From NCBI RefSeq assembly GCF_026672425.1, contig NZ_JAPPRC010000004.1:62001-126000 (forward strand): a stretch of DNA of 64,000 nt. The letters run 5' to 3'. How positions within the stretch are numbered: position 1 is the first letter of the stretch; every line of letters begins with the position of its first letter. The notes under the pieces are model-generated. The model had not been told where the DNA came from, did no database searches, and worked only from the letters and a program-made list of their open reading frames with translations. Of this stretch, positions 26,570 to 35,472 are shown one piece after another. The translations under genes were made by a program, and so were the position numbers. The stretch is from Pannonibacter sp. SL95 (lineage in GTDB: Bacteria; Pseudomonadota; Alphaproteobacteria; Rhizobiales; Stappiaceae).

Positions 26570-26699
26570 GCACTATGTTCTGTCCATATGCCCCCCGCGC
26601 GTCAACCCTGTTGCAAGGATGCCCGCCGGACGGAAACCCTTTCTTTTATTCCCCCCGCTAACCTTGTTCGTTCGAGCCACCCTCTCCATAATCGGGCCC

Positions 26700-27290
26700 A
26701 TGAAACTGGATTCCAAACTGTTCGACCGGATCCGCGTCAAACCAGACAAGGACCGGGTCGATGAAGACATCTTCCCGCCCTGCCAGCACCCCGGCTGCGC
26801 GCGCCCCGGCACCCACAAGGCGCCTCAGGGCCGCGACCGCGAGGGGCAGTACTTCTTTTTCTGCATCGATCACGTGCGGGACTACAACAAGACGTACAAC
26901 TACTTCACCGGCATGGATGACGACGCGGTCCGCATCTACCAGAAGGACGCGCTGACCGGACACCGGCCGACCTGGAAGATGGGCGTCAACAAGGAGGCCG
27001 CACAGGGGCCTGATGGGCATGATCCACGCACGAACGCCCGGCCCCGCGCGTATGCCCGGCATGGCGGAACGACGCACACGCGGGATCGCAAGCTTCTCGC
27101 CCTTGAAAAGCGGTCGTTTGATGTGCTCAATCTGTCGGAGAAGGCGCGTGGCGACGAGATCAAGGCGCGCTATAAGGAATTGGTGAAACTCAATCATCCG
27201 GATGCCAATGGTGGTGACCGGTCGTCCGAGGATCGCCTGCGGCAGATCATTCAGGCCTATAACGTCCTGAAGAAAGCCGGTTTCTGCTAG
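26700..27290 (+). CDS. J-domain protein with C-terminal J domain and Cys/His site
   Basis: A 196-residue protein. The C-terminal third is a J domain (SFDVLNLSEKARGDEIKARYKELVKLNHPDANGG) with the HPD tripeptide needed to stimulate Hsp70 ATPase. The N-terminal part has a Cys28-x4-Cys33 and Cys55-x2-His58 arrangement that could bind zinc. Most DnaJ proteins have the J domain at the N-terminus, so this layout is unlike classic DnaJ and resembles an alphaproteobacterial family. It lies just before cobS-cobT in the same direction (68-base gap), and its partner chaperone substrate is unknown. Confidence 0.85.
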   Translation: MKLDSKLFDRIRVKPDKDRVDEDIFPPCQHPGCARPGTHKAPQGRDREGQYFFFCIDHVRDYNKTYNYFTGMDDDAVRIYQKDALTGHRPTWKMGVNKEAAQGPDGHDPRTNARPRAYARHGGTTHTRDRKLLALEKRSFDVLNLSEKARGDEIKARYKELVKLNHPDANGGDRSSEDRLRQIIQAYNVLKKAGFC

Positions 27291-27358
27291 CTGGTGCGTT
27301 CGCGCCGGCTTTCCCCACATGACCCTGACCCCGGCCCGGCCGAGGCAGCGGAGGACCG

Positions 27359-28345
27359 ATGACTGACAAGATGACCGTGGCCGAAGGCATGCCCGACACC
27401 GAAGTTTCCGTCGAAGAGGTGTTCGGCTTCCGCAGTGACCTGAAAGTGCCTGCCTACAAGACCCCGACCGAGCATGTGCCGGACGTGGATCCTGATTACC
27501 TGTTCGACCGGCCGACGACGCTGGCCATTCTCGCCGGCTTTGCGCGCAATCGCCGTGTGATGGTGACCGGCTATCACGGCACGGGCAAGTCCACCCACAT
27601 CGAACAGGTTGCAGCGCGCCTCAACTGGCCCTGCGTCCGCGTCAACCTCGACAGCCATATCAGCCGTATCGACCTGATCGGCAAGGACGCGATCGTCCTC
27701 AAGGATGGCAAGCAGGTCACCGAATTCCGCGATGGCATTCTGCCCTGGGCCTACCAGCACAACATCGCGCTGGTGTTCGACGAATATGACGCCGGCCGTC
27801 CGGACGTGATGTTCGTGATCCAACGCGTGCTGGAATCCTCCGGCCGCCTGACCCTGCTCGACCAGAGCCGCGTCATCCGCCCGCACCCCTGCTTCCGCCT
27901 GTTCGCCACCGCCAACACGATTGGTCTCGGCGACACATCCGGCCTCTATCATGGCACGCAGCAGATCAACCAGGCGCAGATGGACCGCTGGTCGATCGTC
28001 ACCGCGCTGAACTATCTACCGCATGACAATGAAGTCGGCATCGTGATGGCCAAGGCAAAGCACTTCCAGGGTGCCGAGGGCCGTGCGACCGTCTCGAAGA
28101 TGGTGCGGCTTGCCGACATGACCCGTTCCGCTTTCGTCAACGGCGACCTGTCGACGGTCATGAGCCCGCGCACCGTGATCACCTGGGCCGAAAACGCCGA
28201 GATCTTCGGTGACGTCGGCTTCGCGTTCCGCCTGACCTTCCTCAACAAGTGCGACGACACCGAGCGGTCGCTGGTTGCGGAGTTCTACCAGCGCTGCTTT
28301 GGCGAGGAACTGCCTGAGTCCTCGATCAAACTGGTTATGAGCTGA
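27359..28345 (+). CDS. cobS: Cobaltochelatase subunit CobS
   Basis: AAA+ ATPase subunit of the aerobic cobaltochelatase, which with CobT and CobN inserts Co2+ into hydrogenobyrinic acid a,c-diamide. The 328-residue protein has Walker [10 protein letters not shown] at residues 71-79, Walker B with Asp141-Glu142 in LVFDEYD and the sensor region [16 protein letters not shown]. CobN is not in the window. It is five bases from cobT, so translation is coupled. It supplies cobalamin needed by the Ecm mutase in this window. Confidence 0.96.
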   Translation: MTDKMTVAEGMPDTEVSVEEVFGFRSDLKVPAYKTPTEHVPDVDPDYLFDRPTTLAILAGFARNRRVMVTGYHGTGKSTHIEQVAARLNWPCVRVNLDSHISRIDLIGKDAIVLKDGKQVTEFRDGILPWAYQHNIALVFDEYDAGRPDVMFVIQRVLESSGRLTLLDQSRVIRPHPCFRLFATANTIGLGDTSGLYHGTQQINQAQMDRWSIVTALNYLPHDNEVGIVMAKAKHFQGAEGRATVSKMVRLADMTRSAFVNGDLSTVMSPRTVITWAENAEIFGDVGFAFRLTFLNKCDDTERSLVAEFYQRCFGEELPESSIKLVMS

Positions 28346-28350
28346 GCACC

Positions 28351-30267
28351 ATGGCAGGTCCAGGCAGCAACAGCGGCGGCGGCACCAAGGGACAGGCGCC
28401 GAACGAGCCCTTCAAGCAGGCCGTTGCCGGCACGATGCGCGCCATCGCCGGCACGTCCGAGCTTGAAGTCATCTTCTCCGGCGACCGTCCGGCGCTGGCG
28501 GGCGGTTCCGCCCGTCTGCCCGAGCCGGCCCGCAAGCCATCGTCGCGCGACATCGCCATCACCCGTGGCCTGTCGGATTCGATGGCGCTGCGCCTTGCCT
28601 GCCATGATGCAAAGGTCCACCAGAAATCCATGCCGAAGGGCGGCGACGCGCGCGTCATCTTTGACGCCGTCGAACAGGCCCGCTGCGAGTCCGTCGGCGC
28701 GTCCCGCATGCCGGGCGTTGCCGATAATCTCTCGGTCATGCTCGACGACCGCTACACACGTCAGGGCGCGATGGACGTGTCCCGGCGCGAGGATGCGCCG
28801 CTGGTTGATGCCCTGTCGCTGATCGTACGCGAGCGCCTCACCGGCGCGCCGCCCCCGCCGGCGGCCGCAAAGCTCGTGTCGTTGTGGCGCGACTGGATCG
28901 AGCAGAAAGCCGGCAAGGATCTCGACCGGCTGGTCACCCGCCTCGACAATCAGGCCGCCTTCGCCGGCCAGATGCGCAGCGTCCTGACCGCCCTGGACAT
29001 GGGCGAGGACTTCGGCGACGAGCCCGACAAGACCGAAGACCCGGAAGAAAGCGACGACAGCGGCCGCAACGAGGATTCCGAAACCGGCTCCGACAACCAG
29101 GAGCAGGAAGGCGAGGAAGAAACCGCGCCGCAGGAAACCGAAGTCACCGGCGAGGAAATGGCCGCCGGCGAGACCGAAGCTGCTGACAGCGACAGTTTCG
29201 ACATGGAGGACCAGGACCTCGACATGGAGGCCGAGGAGCCGGGCGAAAGCCAGCGCCGCGAGCTGCCCCAGTCGAACAAGCCGGTCACCGACTACCGCGT
29301 CTACACCACCCGCTTCGACGAGGAAGTCTCGGCGGAGGATCTGTGCGACGTCGCCGAGCTGGAGCGCCTGCGCGCTTTCCTCGACAAGCAGCTCGTCAAC
29401 CTGCAGAGCGCCGTCGCCCGCCTTGCCAACCGTCTGCAGCGCAAGCTGATGGCGCAGCAGAACCGCTCCTGGGACTTCGATCTCGAGGAAGGCATCCTCG
29501 ACACCGCCCGCCTCACCCGCGCCGTAATCGACCCGATGCAGCCGCTGGCGTTCAAGCAGGAGCGCGACACCAACTTCCGCGACACCGTGGTGACCCTGGT
29601 GCTGGACAATTCCGGCTCCATGCGCGGCCGCCCGATCACCGTCGCCGCCGCCTGCGCCGATATTCTTGCGCGCACGCTGGAGCGCTGCGGCGTCAAGGTC
29701 GAGATCCTCGGCTTCACCACCAAGGCCTGGAAAGGCGGGCAGTCGCGCGAGGCCTGGCTGGCCGCTGGCAAGCCGGCCCAGCCCGGCCGCCTCAACGACC
29801 TGCGCCACATCATCTACAAGGCCGCCGACGCGCCCTGGCGCCGCTCGCGCCGCAATCTCGGCCTGATGATGCGCGAGGGGCTCCTGAAGGAGAACATCGA
29901 CGGCGAGGCGCTTGACTGGGCCCACCGCCGCCTGCTCGCCCGCCCGGAAAACCGGCGCATCCTGATGATGATCTCCGACGGCGCGCCGGTGGACGACTGC
30001 ACCCTGTCGGTCAACCCGGGCAACTATCTCGAGCGCCATCTGCGTTTCGTCATCGACGAGATCGAGAACCGCTCGCCGGTGGAACTCATCGCCATCGGCA
30101 TCGGCCATGACGTCACCCGCTACTACAGCCGCGCCGTGACCATCGTTGACGCGGAGGAACTGGCGGGCGCCATGACCGATCAGCTCGCCGACCTGTTCGA
30201 GGACACCTCGCAGCAGGCCACCGGTGGCCGTGGCGCAGGTCGCGGCAGAGCAAGACGGCGCGCATGA
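28351..30267 (+). CDS. cobT: Cobaltochelatase subunit CobT
   Basis: Second small subunit of the aerobic cobaltochelatase, forming the chaperone-like complex with CobS. The 638-residue protein has an N-terminal helical domain, a very acidic linker (about residues 225-305, rich in Glu and Asp) and a C-terminal von Willebrand factor A domain with the MIDAS-type motif DNSGS at Asp419-Ser423 and the ISDGAP motif. It lies directly after cobS and its stop overlaps the following phytase-like gene (ATGA). Confidence 0.96.
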   Translation: MAGPGSNSGGGTKGQAPNEPFKQAVAGTMRAIAGTSELEVIFSGDRPALAGGSARLPEPARKPSSRDIAITRGLSDSMALRLACHDAKVHQKSMPKGGDARVIFDAVEQARCESVGASRMPGVADNLSVMLDDRYTRQGAMDVSRREDAPLVDALSLIVRERLTGAPPPPAAAKLVSLWRDWIEQKAGKDLDRLVTRLDNQAAFAGQMRSVLTALDMGEDFGDEPDKTEDPEESDDSGRNEDSETGSDNQEQEGEEETAPQETEVTGEEMAAGETEAADSDSFDMEDQDLDMEAEEPGESQRRELPQSNKPVTDYRVYTTRFDEEVSAEDLCDVAELERLRAFLDKQLVNLQSAVARLANRLQRKLMAQQNRSWDFDLEEGILDTARLTRAVIDPMQPLAFKQERDTNFRDTVVTLVLDNSGSMRGRPITVAAACADILARTLERCGVKVEILGFTTKAWKGGQSREAWLAAGKPAQPGRLNDLRHIIYKAADAPWRRSRRNLGLMMREGLLKENIDGEALDWAHRRLLARPENRRILMMISDGAPVDDCTLSVNPGNYLERHLRFVIDEIENRSPVELIAIGIGHDVTRYYSRAVTIVDAEELAGAMTDQLADLFEDTSQQATGGRGAGRGRARRRA

Positions 30268-31310
30268 CCGGCCGGTTCCGCTGGGCCGGCCTGTCAGCGC
30301 CAGGCCTCGGTCTGGCGCTGGTCCTGAGCCTTGCCACGCCGACGCTCGCCGTCGGCCCGCTGTTGGCCGATGGCACGCCGGTCGCCATTTCCGCCGCGCG
30401 CATCGAACGGTTCCAGCAGGGCAGCGATGCCACCGGCTTCGGCAGCCTGACGTTCCTCGGCGGCCTCGACCTCACCTCGTCGAACCGCGATGTCGGCGGC
30501 CTCTCCGGCCTGATCATCCTGGACGGCGGTTCGGACATACTGGCCGTCACCGACAACGGCCTCTGGTTCGCAGCAGGCATCCAGCAGTCGCCGGACGGCG
30601 CGCCCATGGCCCTGCGCAATCCCCGCTTTGCCCCCATGCTCGATGCCAAGGGCGTCGAGCTGCGCAAGACCAGCTCCAGCGACACGGAGGCCGTCACGCT
30701 TGGCCGCAATCGCGGCAAGCAGGAGCTGTTTGTCGCCTCCGAGCGCAGCAACCGCATCCTGCGCTTTGCCTGGCCGCTGACCAGTGGTTCCAGCCGGCTG
30801 ATCTCCGGTGTCGAGACGCCCAAGGCCCTGCGCGAACTGCGCGGCAACAAGGGCATTGAGGCCCTCGCCGCCGCTCCTGACGACGGCCCGCTCGGCGGCG
30901 CGCTGGTGGCCATCGGCGAGCGCGGCCAGAGCCAGGCGCACAACCTGCCCGGTTTCATCATCGGCGGCCCGCGCGCCGGCAGCTTCGAGATCGAGCGCTC
31001 CGACAATTACGACGCTACCGACGCCGCCTTCCTGCCCGGCGGCGATCTGCTGCTGCTGGAGCGCCGCTTCAACCTGCGCGACTGGGTCGGCATGCGCCTG
31101 CGCCGCTTTGCCGCCGCCGAGGTAAAGCCCGGTGCCGTGCTCAAGGGGACGGTCCTGATGGAAGCCGGCCCGTCGCACCAGATCGACAACATGGAAGGGC
31201 TGGCGGTGCATCAGGACGCTGCAGGCCGCACGATCCTGACGCTGCTCTCCGACGACAACCGCTCCCTGCTCCAGCGCACCCTGCTGTTGCGCTTCCGCCT
31301 CAACGACTAG
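30264..31310 (+). CDS. Secreted phytase/esterase-like beta-propeller protein
   Basis: A 348-residue protein with a signal peptide ([14 protein letters not shown]) and a domain resembling the esterase-like phytase family, likely a beta-propeller. Segments such as [52 protein letters not shown], and [21 protein letters not shown] fit the family. No substrate can be named. Its start overlaps the cobT stop by four bases, so it is probably translated from the cobalt chelatase message, though no link to cobalamin is known. Confidence 0.78.
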   Translation: MTGRFRWAGLSAPGLGLALVLSLATPTLAVGPLLADGTPVAISAARIERFQQGSDATGFGSLTFLGGLDLTSSNRDVGGLSGLIILDGGSDILAVTDNGLWFAAGIQQSPDGAPMALRNPRFAPMLDAKGVELRKTSSSDTEAVTLGRNRGKQELFVASERSNRILRFAWPLTSGSSRLISGVETPKALRELRGNKGIEALAAAPDDGPLGGALVAIGERGQSQAHNLPGFIIGGPRAGSFEIERSDNYDATDAAFLPGGDLLLLERRFNLRDWVGMRLRRFAAAEVKPGAVLKGTVLMEAGPSHQIDNMEGLAVHQDAAGRTILTLLSDDNRSLLQRTLLLRFRLND

Positions 31311-31389
31311 ACCGCCGGAAGCAAGAAGGCCCGGATCAGACAATCCCACCCGCGTCATCCCGGCCCAGCCGAAGGTGAGCATCTTGCTC

Positions 31390-31556
31390 CGTGTCACCCC
31401 GGCCGAGCACCGCGAGAGCCGGGGCCAACTCGTTTGCAGAGCCGAAGAGATGAGCCGAGGCGCAACGGCAGCCGCGTGCCTGGCGCTGGAGCGAACCCTG
31501 CTGCTCTGTAAACGAGTAGACCCCGGGCCTCCGCTTCGCTGCGCCCGGGTTGACGC
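31390..31556. repeat. Long imperfect inverted-repeat element
   Basis: Arms at 31418-31442 and 31503-31527 pair at 21 of 25 positions, and outer GTCACCCCGG / CCCGGGTTGAC stretches also pair. The left end resembles the CGTCATCCCGG family (one such stretch is at 31353-31363). Together with the adjacent terminator it fills most of the 316-base gap 31311-31626, which holds no gene I can support. Confidence 0.6.
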
Positions 31557-31567
31557 CAGCTACACGT

Positions 31568-31604
31568 AAAAAAAAGCCCCGGACCATCGGCCCGGGGCTT
31601 TTTT
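31568..31604. terminator. Bidirectional rho-independent terminator
   Basis: A run of A, then GCCCCGG-9 nt-CCGGGGC, then six T gives a strong hairpin readable on both strands between the phytase-like gene and the convergent queuosine-precursor transporter. Confidence 0.85.
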
Positions 31605-31626
31605 CGTTTCATCGCAAGCCGTGCTG

Positions 31627-32271
31627 TCAGGCCGCGCTCTGCTGCGGCGCGGGCATGATGATCGCCATCAGCACGCGGTACGGCGCAAGCAGCGCGATCG
31701 CCACCAGCATCTTCACCGAGAAGTCACCCAGCGCCCAGGAGATCCAGCGCGGCACGTCCGTGGCAAACACGCCGAACAGCGGGGCCAGCTCCAGCGCGAA
31801 GGCGTCATCGCCACCGAACAGCGGCGAAAAAGCGATCGAGAAGAAGATGATCGTGTCGATGATCGAGCCCAGCAGCGACGAAATGAACGGCGCCTTCCAC
31901 CAGGTTGCCTGACGCAGCCGGTTGAACACGGTCACATCCAGCAGCTGCGCCACCAGGAAAGCCGTGCCGGAGGCAATGGCAATGCGCGGCGTCGCCAGCC
32001 AGATCGACAGGGCCACCGCCAGCACGAAGCCGGCATAGACCACCTGGCGCGCGGCCTTCGGGCCAAAGCGGCGGTTGGTCAGATCGGTGACGAGAAACGC
32101 CGCCGGATAGGTGAACGCACCCCAGGTCAGCAGATCGGCCAGCACGATGCCGCCGAGCGTGCCCTGAACCGGGAACTGCACCAGATAGTTGGACGCCAGA
32201 ACGACAATCGCCATCGCAGTGACTGCGATGGCGATCCGTCCGGCAGAGAAAGTCTCGGCCTTGTTCATCAT
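31627..32271 (-). CDS. Queuosine precursor transporter (YhhQ/VUT family)
   Basis: A 214-residue membrane protein with about six hydrophobic segments of the YhhQ (vitamin uptake-like) family, which imports 7-cyano-7-deazaguanine or preQ1 for tRNA queuosine synthesis in studied bacteria. The family block LTWGAFTYPAAFLVTDLTNRRFG and the DxxDTIIFFSIAF segment are clear. The start ATG 32271 has AAGGGTGA just upstream. It lies 20 bases downstream of rpmB and is likely read from the same transcript. Confidence 0.88.
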   Translation of the reverse strand: MMNKAETFSAGRIAIAVTAMAIVVLASNYLVQFPVQGTLGGIVLADLLTWGAFTYPAAFLVTDLTNRRFGPKAARQVVYAGFVLAVALSIWLATPRIAIASGTAFLVAQLLDVTVFNRLRQATWWKAPFISSLLGSIIDTIIFFSIAFSPLFGGDDAFALELAPLFGVFATDVPRWISWALGDFSVKMLVAIALLAPYRVLMAIIMPAPQQSAA

Positions 32272-32291
32272 GTCACCCTTGGGGTGTGGTC

Positions 32292-32582
<291 letters not shown>

Positions 32583-32976
32583 GGGATCACCCTTTATACT
32601 TCTGTCCGGGCCACAAGGGTCCCGGGATTGTTACAGCCGATTTGCGGCGGACCGCGAGGTCCGGCAACGTCACCACCGGCCAATTTCGGAAAAATCGGGG
32701 TTCGTATACTGGCCTGGACGGACAACGTCAAGGCTTCGCCGACGAACGAGTACCAAACAATGGTTTTTGGTGGCGAAACGCGATATTTTAACCAAGCAGT
32801 TACCAAGCTGCCCGGAAAATCACCGTGTCGAGCCAGCGCCCGCGCCCTTTGCCGTGTCGCCGGTCTACCCAAGTTTCCGCCGGTTGTCGTCACGCGCCTG
32901 AGTGACAATGCCGGTCAGCCCTGAGTAAATCGCACCGGACCCGTCAGGATGGACGGGACACCGAGGAGGACATGTT
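32583..32976. other. 394-base gap between rpmB and the DUF3108 gene
   Basis: A gene-free region between divergent starts. It must hold the rpmB promoter and leader. A short open frame on the minus strand (32594-32908) has no recognisable motif or ribosome site. No clear palindrome or riboswitch was found; the middle part (32740-32820) is less GC-rich than the surroundings. Confidence 0.6.
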
Positions 32977-33819
32977 GTGTCGAGGATGACGAAAGCCGGA
33001 TGGCGCGTGACCATCTCTGCCGGCGCAGGCCTTCTTGCGGCCGCGCTGGCCGGTGAGGCTGCGCTCGCCAAAAGCACCAAGGTCGGCGGCCTCTACGACA
33101 TTACGGTCGCAGGCCTGACGGTCGGCCGGGGCACCATGTCGCTCGTTCTGCAGGGCAACGCCTACTCGGCGAAGGTCGGCATCGAGCCGGCAGGCATCGG
33201 CAGTGTCTTCTCCACCGGCAAGGGCGGCGCTGAGGCCTCCGGCTGGCTGGTGGGCACCAAGGTGGTGCCGTCGAAATACACGATGACCTCCCAGGCCGCG
33301 AGCCGCGACTTCTACGTCTCGCTGCTGCAGGGCTCGGGCAGCATCCGCGACTACGAGGCAACGCCGGCGTTCAAGCCGGTGCCGGATCGCATCGAGGTCA
33401 CCAAGAAGCATCGGCAGAACGCGATGGACCCGCTGAGCGCGGCCCTGATGCCGGTGTCGTCCGGCAAGGCCGGGCTCTCGCCCGCAGCCTGCAACCGCAA
33501 GCTCCCCGTCTTTGACGGCTGGACGCGCTTTGACATCCAGCTGAGCTACAAGGAAACGCGTGAGGTTTCCGGCCGTGGCTACGATGGCCCGGTGGTGGTC
33601 TGTTCCGCCAAGTGGATCCCCGTTGCCGGGCATCGCCCGGGCCGTGAGCAGGTCCAGCAGATGGCCAGCGCCGATATCGAGACCTGGCTGGCTCCGATGG
33701 GTCGCAATGACGTTCTGGTCCCCTACCGCATCTCGATCCCGACCAAGAGCGGTCAGATGATCGTGGAAGCTGCCAAGCTGAAGCTCGATGGCTCCGGCAC
33801 GGATCAGGCCGCCCGTTAA
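32977..33819 (+). CDS. DUF3108 periplasmic protein
   Basis: A 280-residue exported protein of the DUF3108 family, whose function is unknown. A signal peptide is evident (WRVTISAGAGLLAAALAGEAALA) and is followed by YDITVAGLTVGRGTMSLVL and a beta-rich body (RDFYVSLLQGSGSIRDYEATPAF, IQLSYKETREVSGRGYDGPVVVCSAKWIPVAGHRP). The GTG at 32977 has GAGGAGG eight bases upstream; ATG 32986 is an alternative. Its location next to rpmB is, from memory, common in relatives. Confidence 0.85.
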   Translation: MSRMTKAGWRVTISAGAGLLAAALAGEAALAKSTKVGGLYDITVAGLTVGRGTMSLVLQGNAYSAKVGIEPAGIGSVFSTGKGGAEASGWLVGTKVVPSKYTMTSQAASRDFYVSLLQGSGSIRDYEATPAFKPVPDRIEVTKKHRQNAMDPLSAALMPVSSGKAGLSPAACNRKLPVFDGWTRFDIQLSYKETREVSGRGYDGPVVVCSAKWIPVAGHRPGREQVQQMASADIETWLAPMGRNDVLVPYRISIPTKSGQMIVEAAKLKLDGSGTDQAAR

Positions 33820-33840
33820 GGCCGCAGCCTGTGCCTTGCT

Positions 33841-33861
33841 GTCCCGGCCTTGAGCCGGGAC
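33841..33861. repeat. CCCGGCC palindrome
   Basis: GTCCCGGC-cttga-GCCGGGAC hairpin just after the DUF3108 gene, identical in core to 16745-16765. Confidence 0.75.
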
Positions 33862-34041
33862 CGGGGTCCCGCCTGACGAAACACCTGCCTTGCACCTCGA
33901 CAGGTCACCTGTTACAGCGCCCGCTTGACTTGAAAGGCCTTGCTGTCCAGTGTCGCGCCACGACATAAGGCCAGTCCCAAACGATCGGCCGAGGCGAATG
34001 AGCGATGCTCGATCCGTCTGCGGCTTTCAGGTAACCGGTTC

Positions 34042-34995
34042 ATGCACAGCTATCTCGAGTTCGAAAAACCCGTCGCCGACATCGTAGGCAAAGCCCAGGA
34101 GCTCAAGGCTCTGGCCGCCTCCGGCGAAGCCGTCGACGTCGATGCCGAGGTCTCCCGGCTTGATGCCAAGGCAAGCCAGACGCTCGCCGACATCTATGCC
34201 AAGCTGACACCCTGGCAGAAGACCCTGGTCGCTCGTCATCCGGACCGGCCGCACGCTGCCCACTACATCGCGGGCCTGATCGAGGACTTCACTCCGCTGG
34301 CGGGCGACCGCCATTTCGGCGAAGATCAGGCGATCATCGCCGGTTTCGGCCGCTTCCGCGGTCAGTCGGTCGCAATCCTGGGCCAGGAAAAGGGTTCGGA
34401 CACCGAAACCCGCCTGCGTCACAATTTCGGCATGGCCCGTCCGGAAGGCTACCGCAAGTCGGTTCGCGTGATGGATCTGGCCGAACGCTTCGGCATTCCG
34501 GTCATTTCGCTGGTCGACACGGCCGGCGCCTATCCGGGGAGCGGAGCTGAAGAGCGCGGCCAGGCGGAAGCCATCGCCCGCTCCACCGACCGCTGCCTCA
34601 GCCTTGGTGTGCCCAGCATTGCCGTGGTCATCGGCGAAGGCGGCTCCGGCGGCGCGATCGCCATTGCTGCCACCAGCAAGGTGCTGATGCTGGAACATGC
34701 CGTCTACAGCGTGATCTCGCCGGAAGGTGCCGCCTCCATCCTGTGGCGCGACAGCGCCCGGGCGCAGGAAGCGGCCACCAACATGAAGATCACGGCGCAG
34801 GATCTCCTGAAGCTCGGCGTTATCGATGGCATCATCGAGGAACCGGTTGGCGGCGCCCATCGCGCACGCGAGATCATCATCGACCGGGCCGGAACCGCCA
34901 TCGAGCGCGCGCTGGCCAGCATGGCATCGCTGTCGGCGGACGAGATCCGTCGTCAGCGCCGCGACAAGTTCCTCGCAATCGGCCGCTCACTTTAA
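34042..34995 (+). CDS. accA: Acetyl-CoA carboxylase carboxyltransferase subunit alpha
   Basis: Alpha subunit of the carboxyltransferase that moves CO2 from biotin to acetyl-CoA to make malonyl-CoA. The 317-residue length is typical. Characteristic motifs are NFGMARPEGYRKSVRVMDLAERFGIPVISLVDTAGAYPG, AEERGQAEAIARS and VVIGEGGSGGAIAIA, then EGAASILWRDSARA. The ATG at 34042 begins the family's MHSYLEFEKPVADI; the longer frame to 33940 has no homologous sequence. The beta subunit gene is not in the window. Confidence 0.97.
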   Translation: MHSYLEFEKPVADIVGKAQELKALAASGEAVDVDAEVSRLDAKASQTLADIYAKLTPWQKTLVARHPDRPHAAHYIAGLIEDFTPLAGDRHFGEDQAIIAGFGRFRGQSVAILGQEKGSDTETRLRHNFGMARPEGYRKSVRVMDLAERFGIPVISLVDTAGAYPGSGAEERGQAEAIARSTDRCLSLGVPSIAVVIGEGGSGGAIAIAATSKVLMLEHAVYSVISPEGAASILWRDSARAQEAATNMKITAQDLLKLGVIDGIIEEPVGGAHRAREIIIDRAGTAIERALASMASLSADEIRRQRRDKFLAIGRSL

Positions 34996-35472
34996 CGCCA
35001 CTGCCGTGGCTTTGCCGCATTTGCAGGGATCAATCCCGCTCGGGCCGAAAGGTCCGTCAGGTCGATGGCAAACCCTGACCTCACCGCCGTCATCCCGGCC
35101 AAGCGAAGCGCCGAGCCGGGACCGGAGAGCCGAGGTATCTATGTTTCGATGAGCTGGAAGCCGAAAAGCTTTGGCTCTCCGATCCCGGATCTGCGTTTCA
35201 CTGCGTCCGGGACGACGATCAAGGGTTTACTGGCAGTCTGACGGGCCGAAAGGACCGGGTCTGTCAGCGATGCGGCGGGCGTCAAGGTCTCGTAAACCAT
35301 GGGCCAGTAGGCTTAGGCTGAGGTGTGCCAGATGGCTGCTGCGCAGTGCATCTGGAGCATTTCAGGCTAAAGCGAGAGCCGGTTTGCGTCCGGAATTGCG
35401 TGAGAACAACGGGTTGGAGCAGGTTCGGCGGCTCCGTTTTCGCCGGAAATGCTCAAGTTGGGTGTCGTGGAA
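34996..35472. other. 477-base gap between accA and the L,D-transpeptidase gene
   Basis: No supported gene. The first part holds the palindromic element at 35088-35217. The remainder (35220-35470) shows no ORF with conserved motifs or ribosome sites and probably holds the promoter of the transpeptidase gene. Confidence 0.6.
35088..35217. repeat. 130-base element with terminal and internal inverted repeats
   Basis: Ends CGTCATCCCGG and CCGGGACGACG form an 11-base inverted repeat with one mismatch. Inside, 35115-35131 pairs with 35173-35189 at 15 of 17 positions. The left 33 bases match the short palindrome at 16622-16653. It looks like a longer member of the same REP/MITE-type family. Confidence 0.75.

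Noticed and set aside
28285-30108. 607-codon open frame on the minus strand opposite cobT
   Set aside because: It has no recognisable domain and arises from the GC-rich third-position bias of cobT, which is unambiguous on the plus strand.
31394-31612. Short minus-strand frame across the 31.4-kb repeat
   Set aside because: It coincides with the inverted-repeat element and terminator; coding potential is an artefact.
32594-32908. 104-codon minus-strand frame in the rpmB upstream gap
   Set aside because: No ribosome site, no conserved motif, and it lies where the rpmB promoter should be.
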